Part shown: positions 16,832 to 26,182 of the stretch, piece by piece | How positions within the stretch are numbered: the stretch's first letter is position 1 | Layout: the number at the start of each line of letters is the position of its first letter | From: a virus | Direction: 5' to 3' (one strand) | Virus record (IMG/VR): IMGVR_UViG_3300050821_011785 | Span: 1 to 40,429 of that record | Length of the DNA: 40,429 nucleotides | Translations under genes and position numbers: made by a program | The notes under the pieces: generated by a model | Told to the model about the DNA's origin: nothing | Databases searched by the model: none | What the model saw: the letters and a program-made list of their open reading frames with translations, nothing else

Positions 16832-18100
16832 ATGTTTTCAATGCCAAATTTTTTATCGGGTACTCCTGGAGAAGGGTCACTTAATCCTCTTGGTTCTATT
16901 TTAAAGGGTTATCAACAGGGTCAACAAATACAGGTGCAAAGAGCTGCACTTCAGCGAGCGCTATTAGCTAATCAAAAATCCCAAGCTGAGCAACCATATT
17001 GGAGTGATCAAGCTCAAGCTAATCTTCAGTTAACACAAGGGAAGATTCCCTATCAACAAGCGCAAACCGCGGAATTACAGCAAAAGACAAAATATACACC
17101 ACTAGAATTAGCTATCAAAGCCCAGAATAGTGCTAGAGAAAATTCGCGATTTAATGGAGCATATCAATTAAATAAAACATTAAGTGAAATGCCACAAGCA
17201 GATCGTTCGGGATGGATAGCGAGACATCCAGAAGAATACAATTTGATGTTAAACAACTTGTTAGAAGCATCTAGAACTCCGTTGCCAGATTATATTACAC
17301 AAACTGCGAAGGGTTTACTTCCACAAAACCCACAAAACCCAATGCTGTCTCAACAATTGCAGCAAACGCAATATCAAGATAGACCGGTTGCTGGCAAAGC
17401 ATTTCAAGAAAATGTTAATCAAACAGATCAAAATAATCAGACTAACCAAAATAATCCCAATACTGATATGTCAGATTCGGATGCTTTAAAATATGGTCTA
17501 CAAGATAGCGCGAATAAACAAGCTACTACAGGTCAAACTAGACAAAGAGCTGAAGCAGCTGTTACCTATGAACAATGGTTAGATAAAAATCGTGAAAAAT
17601 ATTCAAAGGCTATCAGAACATCCGCCAAATATGCAGGATGGGCTGGAAAAGGTCAGGAATATTTAGATAAATTATCTGGATCAAATCCTGATGACTATAA
17701 TGATCTTGTATGGTTAAAAACATCATTTGTACCTAATGCTATTAATCAAGTACGAAGATTAGAGGGGTTATCTTCATCAAATAAACAGCGTCAAGAATTG
17801 CATGAAACATTAGGTGCTTTGCAGCGTTTTGATTTAGATCCCGAAAATGCATTAAAGGCATTCAATTCGCAATTGAATACTACTCGCGAAATATCTGATG
17901 CAGTTATTAATACAGCAGAACCGAGGTTTAAAGGTGTAATGCGAAGAATGGCTGGAATCAAACCTATTAATGGTGACTACGTTTTATCTGATCAAGGCGT
18001 CAAACCTTCAGCTAACGCTAAACCCGATAAAGTTAATATATTAAACGGCAAAGAATATCACCAGATTGGTAAGCAATGGTTTCCAGTGGAGGCTAAATAA
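16832..18100 (+). CDS. Probable DNA ejection protein, P22 gp20-like position
   Basis: 422 aa. The N-terminal 90 residues are Gln-rich helix (YQQGQQIQVQRAALQRALLA), a low-complexity Asn/Gln stretch lies near 190-215, and the C-terminal half is charged and helical. The ATG follows AAGGAG. The next gene overlaps by one base. Ejection protein by position and composition; no enzymatic motif. Confidence 0.6.
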   Translation: MFSMPNFLSGTPGEGSLNPLGSILKGYQQGQQIQVQRAALQRALLANQKSQAEQPYWSDQAQANLQLTQGKIPYQQAQTAELQQKTKYTPLELAIKAQNSARENSRFNGAYQLNKTLSEMPQADRSGWIARHPEEYNLMLNNLLEASRTPLPDYITQTAKGLLPQNPQNPMLSQQLQQTQYQDRPVAGKAFQENVNQTDQNNQTNQNNPNTDMSDSDALKYGLQDSANKQATTGQTRQRAEAAVTYEQWLDKNREKYSKAIRTSAKYAGWAGKGQEYLDKLSGSNPDDYNDLVWLKTSFVPNAINQVRRLEGLSSSNKQRQELHETLGALQRFDLDPENALKAFNSQLNTTREISDAVINTAEPRFKGVMRRMAGIKPINGDYVLSDQGVKPSANAKPDKVNILNGKEYHQIGKQWFPVEAK

Positions 18101-20190
18101 TGCCTAAATATGGAACTGCCATTACAGATGAAGATCTATTATCTCAATTGAATAATCAATCCTTCTATGGTGAGGCCGTTAATGATCCAGATGTAATCGC
18201 ACAATTAGAGGGACGAAAATCTAAGGTTACAAATCCTTTCGCTTTTGCGCTACCAAAAGCTATGCGAGAACAAGCAGAGGGACAACGTGAGGTTGGTAAG
18301 AATGTTTTAGCTGGTTTTTTAAATAATTTAAAAGAAAGTGCACAGCCAGTAGCGGCATTAATAAATCCAGAGAATTATCCTATTGATTTAAAAAAAGCAT
18401 TGCCTGATTTCACTCAACCATTTAACCCATTTTCAAATAAAGCACCTGAACATAGAGATGAAATTCAGGCACTAGCTAATAGATTTAATATTAATTCAAA
18501 TCCCTATAATGCAGTTGGCGTAGAAGAAAAGCCATTTAGTACACCTGAAGGTAAGGCGCAAACTATTGGTGAATTTGGGCCTGCTGCAATAGGCATGGCA
18601 AAATTATTGGCTGAATCACCGGCTATGCTTGCAAAATTATTACGTCGAGGAAAAATATCACCAGAATCGATAACCAATTTTGGTAGAGAATTACCGGAGA
18701 ATTATTCGTACCATAATCCGAGTGAAAATCCACAACTTGGTGTTCAAGCTACGAATAAAGAAGGTCAGCCGATTCCATTAGGGGAAGAAGGTCAAGAAAT
18801 TAATCTTCCTGGAAGACAGAATTTTGAAGCAAAGGTATCTCAAGAAGAACCATCTTGGCCACCAAAAGCTACATTTAAAAATACTGAATCTGAAGTTAAT
18901 AAAAATATATTCCAGGTTCCAGAAACTCTACAACCACGTGATGTGGCGAAAGATTCAGAAGTACTTGCGCAGCAATTAGGTGAACATTTAACGCAAGGTA
19001 AGGAACTTGAGGAGCAAGGGAAAGAAGCTGCGACACATTTAAAAAATACGTTTGTGCCAAAAGAAGCTAATGCTAAACAAAAATATAATTTAATTTGGAC
19101 ACATCCAGATGTTGAAGGTCGTAAATTTGAAGCATCATCTTTCGAAGCATTAAGACCTGAATTCCCAGAAAATACGGATGTTAATAATGCCCTAGAAAAA
19201 TATAGGAGTGATAAATCACTACAGAATATGCATGATCTAAAACAAGAAATTGGTGCAGAAGGCGCATGGTATAAAAACCAATCTAGATTTAGATCATTAA
19301 CGCCAGAAGAAAGAAGATTAAAATCTTTATACGATAAGTCTTACGCTGCTTTATCAAAAGATATAAATACAAATTTAAGTGCTGCTGCTCCAGATCTTGA
19401 AGATACATATGCTGATGCAACATCATATTGGCTTAAAGAAGTTCGGCCATACCTTGCTGATAAAGATTTAAAGGCTATTGTTAAAGGGAATATTACGAAT
19501 CCAACTACTTCGCAATTTAAATCTATTTTTAAAAATCCTGAACCAGATGAAATTGGTAAAGTTGCCCAAGATATTGGTGAAGTTGGTCGAAATAAGATAG
19601 TACATCTTGCTACCGGCCTATTACCTGAAGAAAATGATTTAGCCTCTATTTCAAAAGCACATAATGCATTACGTAAATCTGGATTAAGCTCATATTTATC
19701 GCCTGAATTTCAGGCAAATATAGCTCAAGCTAAAACTTTGTCTAAAGAAGAAAAAGCAGCCGAAGTAAGGGAAGCACAAAAACCAAAACTTATTGCAGCC
19801 TTAAGAAAAGAATGGGAAAAGAATCAACCTAAGGGTGAGGCGCTTGAGAAATTTAATCCTGAAAAAGAGCGACAAACGACTATTAACTTTTATCAAAAAC
19901 AAATTGATAAAGAACGAGAAGCACTACAGGCATCAATCGTGAAATCAAGAGAGGCTCAGGCCAAAGTTGAGAAGAATAGGACAACAGCAAATAAAGAAAT
20001 GGCTGCTAAAACTAAACAAGATGTTAACGTTGCACAAGCTAAAATTGATTTATTAAAGAAATCAATTATTGAAGCGAAGAAAAATAAATCTGATGCAACA
20101 CATCGTATTGTGAAGGGATTAGCACAAGAAGCAGCTTATCAAACGGGTGGTTTACCGGCTTATATTGTTGCTAAAAATATATTGAAGTAA
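18100..20190 (+). CDS. Probable DNA ejection protein, P22 gp16-like position
   Basis: 696 aa, the largest of the three putative ejection proteins (P22 gp16 is 609). Mainly helical, with acidic and coiled regions (about 560-670). Residues 150-185 contain a hydrophobic segment (TIGEFGPAAIGMAKLLAESP) that could insert in membrane. No lytic transglycosylase motif is seen. Role inferred from gene order. Confidence 0.6.
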   Translation: MPKYGTAITDEDLLSQLNNQSFYGEAVNDPDVIAQLEGRKSKVTNPFAFALPKAMREQAEGQREVGKNVLAGFLNNLKESAQPVAALINPENYPIDLKKALPDFTQPFNPFSNKAPEHRDEIQALANRFNINSNPYNAVGVEEKPFSTPEGKAQTIGEFGPAAIGMAKLLAESPAMLAKLLRRGKISPESITNFGRELPENYSYHNPSENPQLGVQATNKEGQPIPLGEEGQEINLPGRQNFEAKVSQEEPSWPPKATFKNTESEVNKNIFQVPETLQPRDVAKDSEVLAQQLGEHLTQGKELEEQGKEAATHLKNTFVPKEANAKQKYNLIWTHPDVEGRKFEASSFEALRPEFPENTDVNNALEKYRSDKSLQNMHDLKQEIGAEGAWYKNQSRFRSLTPEERRLKSLYDKSYAALSKDINTNLSAAAPDLEDTYADATSYWLKEVRPYLADKDLKAIVKGNITNPTTSQFKSIFKNPEPDEIGKVAQDIGEVGRNKIVHLATGLLPEENDLASISKAHNALRKSGLSSYLSPEFQANIAQAKTLSKEEKAAEVREAQKPKLIAALRKEWEKNQPKGEALEKFNPEKERQTTINFYQKQIDKEREALQASIVKSREAQAKVEKNRTTANKEMAAKTKQDVNVAQAKIDLLKKSIIEAKKNKSDATHRIVKGLAQEAAYQTGGLPAYIVAKNILK

Positions 20191-20202
20191 GGGAGCCTAC
20201 GG

Positions 20203-22122
20203 ATGGGCATTATCAATAGTTTATTTATACAAGATGCATCGTTACAAGAATATCTTGTAGATAAAACAACAGGCGAACCACTTGCTGATGGTATCGTGTA
20301 TTTTTATGAAGATACATCACGCACGACATTGAAACCCGTCTATGTTCAAACAGGTAGTCCAGGTTCGTATACCTATATTCAATTACCTAATCCCCTCATA
20401 TTAAGTTCAGTCGGTACTACACAATATCTTGGACAAGATATTAAGATATTCTATTATCCATATGATGTGACATCTACAAGTCAAAATCCTCCCGTACAAC
20501 CCTACTATGTTGCCGTATTTAATTCACAGAATGTTCCACAATTTGTTCGTGAAAATTGGCCGTTCTTAAATGCAAGTTCTATTGGGAATGTTGTTATACC
20601 AACACTTGGTAATGTTGTTGTGAATAATGAGTTTTGGAGAAATATAGGAACAATTGCTAGTATAAATGCAAATACGTTAACTATTGCACCATCACAACAT
20701 GATGGATTTCGCTATCCTGATATTACATATGAAACTGATTTTACGGGACAAACAGATTCCCTAACTTTCACACGCTTTGCTGCTGGAAGTAATGTATTAA
20801 CGGATGATATTCAGCCAGAATTTTATTTAAACTTCACATCAAACGGTGTTGGTTCTGGAACATTTAAACGAATCAAAATCCCATTATCGCTTCATCTATT
20901 AACACTAGGTGGTGTTCCAAATTCAACAATAACACTCCAAGGTCAATCCGTTAGTGGCGGAGCCACCATTACTCTTGAAATATTAAGAGATACAGGTAGT
21001 GGAGCATCAACACCAAGTGATAGCACACAGATTGGGCCTTCCGTTACATTTAATACCTCTTGGACAAAAGAAATTAGTGAAACATTTACTTTTCCAGCAG
21101 CACTTCCGCAAGGAGATTTAGGTGCAGGTGGAGATGATGCATTTTATCTATTAATCACCCTACCTAATAATGCGACAAGTATTAATATTGCTAAACCATC
21201 CTTATATCTTAGCGCAACTGTTCCAACTAATAATTTTCAAACCTATGATGTTATTGATTCTGTTATAAATTCACCACGTACAGGTGATACACGTACAAGC
21301 CTAAATTCATTTAATCCCTATGGTTGGGTGCTCTGTAATGATGGTGTTATTTCTGATGCCTCTGGAACAATTACACCTCCGACTGGTATTGCTGTAGCAC
21401 GCGCTAATCAAGATACATGGCAACTCTATAGTCTACTTTGGTCTAATACGTTAACACGAATCTACGATAATACGGGTGCTTTTACGACCAAAGGTGCAAC
21501 TGCTATAGCTGACTTTGCAGCATTTAAGCAATTACTGTTACCGCTAACATTAGGTCGAGCCTTACTTGGATTACCACCAGCGTCTACGTTTACCTATGAC
21601 CATACAACATCACTATTAACGATTACTAATGCCTCTTTAGTTCCATTGTTTTATATGGGCTCTATCGTTAGTCTATCAAGTACAGGAACACTATCGGACG
21701 CATTTACTGCAAATACCATTTATTACGCAATCCCGAATAATTCAACGACGATAAAATTGGCATCATCATACGCTAATGCTTTAACAGGAACGGCTCTAGC
21801 AGCAGGAACGACTAATGGTACCGGAACACAAACAATTAATTTTGTGTTGGGGGCTAACGATCCTAGTATAGCAACAACATCGGGCGGATTCGGGCAAGCA
21901 CGACATACTCAATTAGAGATCGAGTTAGCAACCCATAGTCATCCAGGATCAACGGTAGCTGGTGTAAATGGTACGGCAACAGCGCCACCATTTAATTCAG
22001 CACTAGGGACATCGACCGCTGAACAGCAACCTATAGCACTTGTAATACAACCCGATGGAAGTAGTACACCATTTAATATTGTTCAACCATCGAGCTATCT
22101 GAATTTATTTTTTAAGCTATAA
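20203..22122 (+). CDS. Tail fibre or spike protein with collar-like C-terminus
   Basis: 639 aa. The N-terminus (SLQEYLVDKTTGEPLADGIV and VYFYEDTSRTTLKPVY) is a common virion-attachment head of podophage tail proteins. The middle is beta-rich. Residues 570-639 resemble the phage tail collar domain (ATHSHPG, then a final PSSYLNLFFKL like the collar ending). It probably binds the host receptor. Confidence 0.75.
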   Translation: MGIINSLFIQDASLQEYLVDKTTGEPLADGIVYFYEDTSRTTLKPVYVQTGSPGSYTYIQLPNPLILSSVGTTQYLGQDIKIFYYPYDVTSTSQNPPVQPYYVAVFNSQNVPQFVRENWPFLNASSIGNVVIPTLGNVVVNNEFWRNIGTIASINANTLTIAPSQHDGFRYPDITYETDFTGQTDSLTFTRFAAGSNVLTDDIQPEFYLNFTSNGVGSGTFKRIKIPLSLHLLTLGGVPNSTITLQGQSVSGGATITLEILRDTGSGASTPSDSTQIGPSVTFNTSWTKEISETFTFPAALPQGDLGAGGDDAFYLLITLPNNATSINIAKPSLYLSATVPTNNFQTYDVIDSVINSPRTGDTRTSLNSFNPYGWVLCNDGVISDASGTITPPTGIAVARANQDTWQLYSLLWSNTLTRIYDNTGAFTTKGATAIADFAAFKQLLLPLTLGRALLGLPPASTFTYDHTTSLLTITNASLVPLFYMGSIVSLSSTGTLSDAFTANTIYYAIPNNSTTIKLASSYANALTGTALAAGTTNGTGTQTINFVLGANDPSIATTSGGFGQARHTQLEIELATHSHPGSTVAGVNGTATAPPFNSALGTSTAEQQPIALVIQPDGSSTPFNIVQPSSYLNLFFKL

Positions 22123-22152
22123 TAGCTACAAATTAGATAAAAGGATTTATCT

Positions 22153-22506
22153 ATGTCTACATTTCTAACATTCGGCCGCGATACGCAAGGATATAACGCA
22201 TTTGCGCCTGCCCGATCTAAAGATATTTACAAGGCTGATTTAGCGACCGGAGTTGCTGCAAGTATTATTGTTCCAAGTAATCATGAGGTATGGATAGTCG
22301 TATTTTCGATTCAACCAGGTACAGATGTCTGGGTGGATCTTTCTGGAGCAACTGCTGCTGGCCCTGGATCTGGGGCATTTGTATCAACAACGTCTGAACT
22401 TAATCCTGGTTCCCGTATTGTTTTAGCTGGCGATACTATTAGCTGTATTACAACTAGTGCAGCTTCTGAAGTTAGTGTTGCCCTCTATGCTGTTTCTTAT
22501 CCCTAG
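22153..22506 (+). CDS. Hypothetical tail or decoration protein, 117 aa
   Basis: Small beta-rich protein with PSNHEVWIVVFSIQPGTDVW and SEVSVALYAVSYP; resembles short surface proteins encoded after phage fibres. AAGGA site upstream. No precise family. Confidence 0.6.
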   Translation: MSTFLTFGRDTQGYNAFAPARSKDIYKADLATGVAASIIVPSNHEVWIVVFSIQPGTDVWVDLSGATAAGPGSGAFVSTTSELNPGSRIVLAGDTISCITTSAASEVSVALYAVSYP

Positions 22507-22514
22507 GAGCGCAT

Positions 22515-22706
22515 ATGAATAATAGATCAGGTAGTAGATTTACATTTGATGCAAACTTTAGTTTAACAAGCAAAGATAATGTGTTCCTTAATAATCATGA
22601 AGAATTAGCGCCACCATTCCCGATTGTCGCAGCTAAGATGTTATTTTTAACAGGCGATGCACAGCTTTTTCTTGATGGTGGAAAAATGGAATATTTAGGA
22701 GAATAG
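22515..22706 (+). CDS. Hypothetical tail-region protein, 63 aa
   Basis: Starts eight bases after the previous stop with AGGAGCG. No motif; the central LAPPFPIVAAKMLFL is hydrophobic. Function unknown. Confidence 0.5.
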   Translation: MNNRSGSRFTFDANFSLTSKDNVFLNNHEELAPPFPIVAAKMLFLTGDAQLFLDGGKMEYLGE

Positions 22707-22709
22707 ATC

Positions 22710-23204
22710 ATGGCAGATCGCAATTGGCATCAACAATTTATTCTAAATCCTGCCACTAGTCTTCAAGATAATGATCTATTCTATTTTCCTAGATCACCCT
22801 ATTTAACTGACGGCAGTGATGATTTTGTTATTAACTGGCAGAATTTTTTATTAAGTATTCAAACTCAGTTACCAGGTGGTATGGATTGGGTGGATGTAGT
22901 CGGTACAACTCAATTAATGGTGCCCAATACCGGCTATGTTACCGATAATGTTGCTCTCATCACCTTCACAATGCCTGCAACTGCGGCATTTGGTACAGTG
23001 AATCAAATTACGGGTTTAAGTGCTGGTGGTTGGCTGATTCAATTAAATACTGGCCAACGTATCCACTTCGGTAATGACGAAATTACGGTGAGTACAGGCA
23101 CACTCTTTTCTACGCATGACCATGATTGTGTAACATTAAGATGTGTCGTGCCAGACCAAGAATGGGTTGTAGAATCATCGCAAGGAAACTTAAGTTTCAC
23201 CTAA
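22710..23204 (+). CDS. Tail fibre accessory or receptor-binding protein, 164 aa (paralogue 1)
   Basis: The last 100 residues align with the next gene: NTGYVTDN, TMPATAAFGTV, SAGGWLIQ, DCVTLRC, and a final GNLSFT. This beta module is frequent at the ends of phage fibre and decoration proteins and probably trimerises. The N-terminal 60 residues differ between paralogues, perhaps for separate attachment. Confidence 0.65.
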   Translation: MADRNWHQQFILNPATSLQDNDLFYFPRSPYLTDGSDDFVINWQNFLLSIQTQLPGGMDWVDVVGTTQLMVPNTGYVTDNVALITFTMPATAAFGTVNQITGLSAGGWLIQLNTGQRIHFGNDEITVSTGTLFSTHDHDCVTLRCVVPDQEWVVESSQGNLSFT

Positions 23205-23244
23205 ACGAATTAATTGCACGTAATGAACAAAAGGAATTGTTCGT

Positions 23245-23739
23245 ATGGCTACAAATAACGCAAATAATAATGCTACCCCCAATGTCGCAGCGCATTCTGT
23301 CCTCATATCTGAAGCAGGCTCTCCAGTCGTTGGAGTTTTGTTAGCTACTGGTCAAGTATTAGTAGGTGTTACAGGTGCAGATCCTGTTGCTCAAACCTTA
23401 GCAAATGTTAACAAATGGGTCGATCAAACAACAGGCTCTGTAACAATGGCCATTAATACCGGCTATGTTACTGATAACGGCGCATCTCTTGTTACCTATA
23501 CGTTGCCCACTACCGCCGCTCTTGGTTCTGTGATGGAAATCGTCGGTCAATCAGCGGGTGGTTGGACGGTAGCTCAAGCTTCTGGTCAATCGATTGGTCT
23601 AGGTAGCCAAGTAAGTACAACTGGCGCTGGTGGCTCTATTTCATCGAGTAATGCTGGTGATTGTGTGCGCATCGTATGTGTCACAGCTAATACTACATTC
23701 AGGGTTGTATCTGGCTGGGGAAATATCACATTTGTTTAA
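23245..23739 (+). CDS. Tail fibre accessory or receptor-binding protein, 164 aa (paralogue 2)
   Basis: Paralogue of the preceding gene, sharing NTGYVTDN, LPTTAALGSV, SAGGWTVAQ, DCVRIVC and GNITFV. The leader with AAGGAATTGTTC before the ATG recurs before the next gene, pointing to duplication of gene plus leader. A surface role is inferred. Confidence 0.65.
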   Translation: MATNNANNNATPNVAAHSVLISEAGSPVVGVLLATGQVLVGVTGADPVAQTLANVNKWVDQTTGSVTMAINTGYVTDNGASLVTYTLPTTAALGSVMEIVGQSAGGWTVAQASGQSIGLGSQVSTTGAGGSISSSNAGDCVRIVCVTANTTFRVVSGWGNITFV

Positions 23740-23781
23740 TTATAGGATTGAAATACAATCTGAGCAGAAGGAATTGTTCAA

Positions 23782-24537
23782 ATGACAACCAATAACCCAG
23801 TTAATGTGAATTTATCTGGTCAAACGGGTACAGTTCATTTTGTTGGTTCAACATCCCCTACTTTTATTACACCAACATTAGGTGCAGCTTTAGCTACTAG
23901 CATACAATTTAATAATAATAATGGGTTATTGGATCAAAACAGTAATTTGGTATTAGAAGTTCTTGCGACCACTACCGCTACAGACCATATACAAGTAGTC
24001 AATGGATCGACTGCCGCCCCATTTATTGCATTAAATATGGTTGGTACAGATTCGAATATTGCATGTACTATAGTTACTAAAGGTACGTCAGGTGTCAATA
24101 TCAAGGGCACAGGTCTTAATGATTCTGCTACTGCTGGTTACGTTGGTGAATATATTTCATCCGTTATTTTAACAGGAAGCGCAGTCAGCTTGGTTAATGC
24201 AACGGCAAAAACAATTACTTCGATCACTTTAACGCCAGGTGATTGGGATATAACTGCAAATATGATTACAAAACCTGCTTCAGGTACTACTACTACATCT
24301 ATTAATGCAGGTATTAGTTTAACTAATAATACCTTTGGTACACTCGGCTCTGATGCAGAGCCAACCACAGCTATACAAGGTATTGCGACACCTGCAACTG
24401 TGACTGATGCTCTACCTGTTTCAACAGCGCGTATGACTGTATCAGTAAATACTACAGTTTATTTAATAGCCTCAGTAACATTTGCTGTTTCTACAATGGC
24501 GGCATTTGGTTATATAGCTGCGAGACGTCGACGTTAA
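23782..24537 (+). CDS. Tail or fibre-like surface protein, 251 aa
   Basis: The N-terminal half is Thr/Asn/Ser-rich beta. The C-terminal half (about 135-251) has TLTPGDWDITANM and ends GYIAARRRR, a pattern I recognise from many phage tail proteins. Last gene of the late block, followed by a strong hairpin. Confidence 0.65.
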   Translation: MTTNNPVNVNLSGQTGTVHFVGSTSPTFITPTLGAALATSIQFNNNNGLLDQNSNLVLEVLATTTATDHIQVVNGSTAAPFIALNMVGTDSNIACTIVTKGTSGVNIKGTGLNDSATAGYVGEYISSVILTGSAVSLVNATAKTITSITLTPGDWDITANMITKPASGTTTTSINAGISLTNNTFGTLGSDAEPTTAIQGIATPATVTDALPVSTARMTVSVNTTVYLIASVTFAVSTMAAFGYIAARRRR

Positions 24538-24544
24538 GAATTAA

Positions 24545-24570
24545 GGCTGCTACTCTATTTAGTAGCAGCC
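24545..24570. terminator. Bidirectional hairpin between convergent operons
   Basis: GGCTGCTACT, a 6-base loop and AGTAGCAGCC form a perfect 10-bp stem. It lies between the last plus-strand late gene and the end of the minus-strand ssb operon. No long T tract follows on either side, so it may need a factor, but the position is right for stopping both transcripts. Confidence 0.75.
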
Positions 24571-24598
24571 TAGTAATAAAATAGTAACCAAATAATAA

Positions 24599-24997
24599 TC
24601 AAAAAGGTATGTCCTCAAATCCAAGAGGCGCTACAGCGGGATTCAATACTGTACCTAATGGCGGCATATCACTCGTTTTCTTACTATTCAAAATCTGAAG
24701 TGAACTTGCGATAATATCAGGCGATACATGTTCACGACCTTCTTTATCCGTCCATTTATTAATTTGTAGCCTGCCTTCAACATAGACTTTCGCACCTTTT
24801 GTTACATAATCGCGTGCGATCCCAGCAAGTTTTCCAAATGCAGTGATATTATGCCAATCAGTTTTCTCTATTTTATCTCGACCTACTTCGGTTGTTGCTA
24901 GACTTAATTTTGCAACACCTTCGCCACTCTCAATATATTTAACATCTTTACCGACATTACCAATCAAGATAACTTTATTTAGCGTTCCTTTAGCCAT
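24599..24997 (-). CDS. ssb: Single-stranded DNA-binding protein
   Basis: 132 aa OB-fold SSB: it begins LNKVILIGNVGKDVKY and has TDWHNITAFGKLA, VYVEGRLQ and the acidic tip ending FEDIPF that recruits partner proteins. It protects single-stranded DNA during replication and recombination. It overlaps the RecT-like gene stop by one base, a usual partnership for annealing proteins. Confidence 0.95.
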   Translation of the reverse strand: MAKGTLNKVILIGNVGKDVKYIESGEGVAKLSLATTEVGRDKIEKTDWHNITAFGKLAGIARDYVTKGAKVYVEGRLQINKWTDKEGREHVSPDIIASSLQILNSKKTSDMPPLGTVLNPAVAPLGFEDIPF

Positions 24998-25740
24998 TAT
25001 ACTTTTCCTTCTATATATTTTGTTTCTAGATCTGCTTTGCGTCTATCTTTGATATCAGTAATATCTTGCATTAACTCAACGTTACCGCCATGTGCTACCC
25101 ATGCATGTTTATAGGCATCCTGTAATTGATCAATATTAGCAGCATACATAACGTTTTCAACGAGTTTAGCCCTTGCTAATTCTTGCCCAGGAAGGGTCGG
25201 CAATGCCTTAGCATCAATAATTTCGCCTGTCTCATGATTAACGGCGACAGGTGTAGATCCAGGGATTGAATCAATCTCCGATTGATCTGTAAAACCGAGT
25301 CCACAGATCGACAGTGTAACGCGTCTCTTGGCCTTAGTTTCAGCTTTCATACAAGCATTGCTAAGCGCATCACCTTTTAAATTAGCGGTTGCTACGGCAC
25401 CTGTAGCGACATCTTCTTTGCCATCAGCGGTGCGAGCATATGCTGTGACTACAAAAACATCATTAAATAATTCTTTTTCCATTTTGTATATGGAAACTTT
25501 ATGGAGGAAGCGTAGTTGCTCCGAAGCCTCTTTTCTAGCATATAAAACAACCTTACCATTGAAGCGTTGATATTCAAAAGGACGGGTCAGAGGTTCCAAT
25601 CCAGTCTTCTTACAAATATGGTAGTAGTATTCCACGCGTTGCTTAGGCGTTAATTTTGATAGATCGCCATCAGCAATAATATTTTCCATAATTTTATAGC
25701 TTGAATCATCTCTTAAACTATCTGTCATGACTGCATTCAT
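24997..25740 (-). CDS. RecT-like single-strand annealing protein
   Basis: 247 aa. CKKTGLEPLTRPFEYQRFNG and VVLYARKEASEQLRFL match the core of RecT-type proteins in arrangement, and CMKAETKAKRRVTLSICGLG resembles the conserved basic helix of annealing proteins. It pairs complementary single strands for phage recombination and replication. No paired 5'-3' exonuclease gene is adjacent. The exact superfamily (RecT or Rad52/ERF) should be settled by profile search. Confidence 0.7.
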   Translation of the reverse strand: MNAVMTDSLRDDSSYKIMENIIADGDLSKLTPKQRVEYYYHICKKTGLEPLTRPFEYQRFNGKVVLYARKEASEQLRFLHKVSIYKMEKELFNDVFVVTAYARTADGKEDVATGAVATANLKGDALSNACMKAETKAKRRVTLSICGLGFTDQSEIDSIPGSTPVAVNHETGEIIDAKALPTLPGQELARAKLVENVMYAANIDQLQDAYKHAWVAHGGNVELMQDITDIKDRRKADLETKYIEGKV

Positions 25741-25778
25741 CCTTGATGCCCTTGTTATCTAAATAATTAGGTGCCACA

Positions 25779-25807
25779 ATGCTAACACTTTTGCGTTACA
25801 CTCACAA
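25779..25807 (-). promoter_or_regulatory. Early promoter of the annealing protein/ssb operon, with embedded operator
   Basis: On the minus strand -35 TTGTGA (25802-25807), a 17-base spacer and -10 TAGCAT (25779-25784). The dyad TAACAC-TTTT-GCGTTA (25783-25798) fills most of the spacer and recurs at 38160-38175. A repressor bound there would block RNA polymerase. The divergent XRE gene begins 34 bases beyond. Confidence 0.65.
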
Positions 25808-25840
25808 TAACAATTATTAATCATAACGTTGGTGAATGAT

Positions 25841-26143
25841 ATGGATTTAGTAGATTTATCGGTAACACAAGAAATAGCGGAAGATGTTAAAACGAGGGTG
25901 CTCATTGCTGATCGATTAACGTGGTTACGAGTTGAAATATTTCAAATGACGCAGGAACAGCTAGCCCAGGAATTTGGTTGGAAACATTATCAGACGATTA
26001 GTAAATATGAAATAGGGGCGCTAAAGCCATCTATTAAGCGTTGTGGCATCTATATACATCTCGCCTCTCAATTTGGACATGATATTAAATACGAATGGCT
26101 TAGACCGGATTTATATGTGAAGCCAGCGACTTTAACCACCTAA
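25841..26143 (+). CDS. XRE-family HTH regulator, candidate early repressor
   Basis: 100 aa from ATG 25841 (an in-frame TTG at 25829 is less likely). The HTH is RVEIFQMTQEQLAQEFGWKH with QTISKYEIGALKPS as turn and recognition region. It is divergent from the annealing-protein operon, separated by the 16-bp dyad that also lies at 38160. It is the obvious candidate to bind both sites. No SOS-type peptidase domain is present. Confidence 0.75.
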   Translation: MDLVDLSVTQEIAEDVKTRVLIADRLTWLRVEIFQMTQEQLAQEFGWKHYQTISKYEIGALKPSIKRCGIYIHLASQFGHDIKYEWLRPDLYVKPATLTT

Positions 26144-26182
26144 GAAGCTAAAGCCGTGGTGATGTTTTTATACCCAGACACA

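Noticed and set aside
18100-20190. Toxin or transglycosylase in the large ejection protein
   Set aside because: No catalytic Glu motif or toxin domain could be seen; composition and gene order fit an ejection protein.
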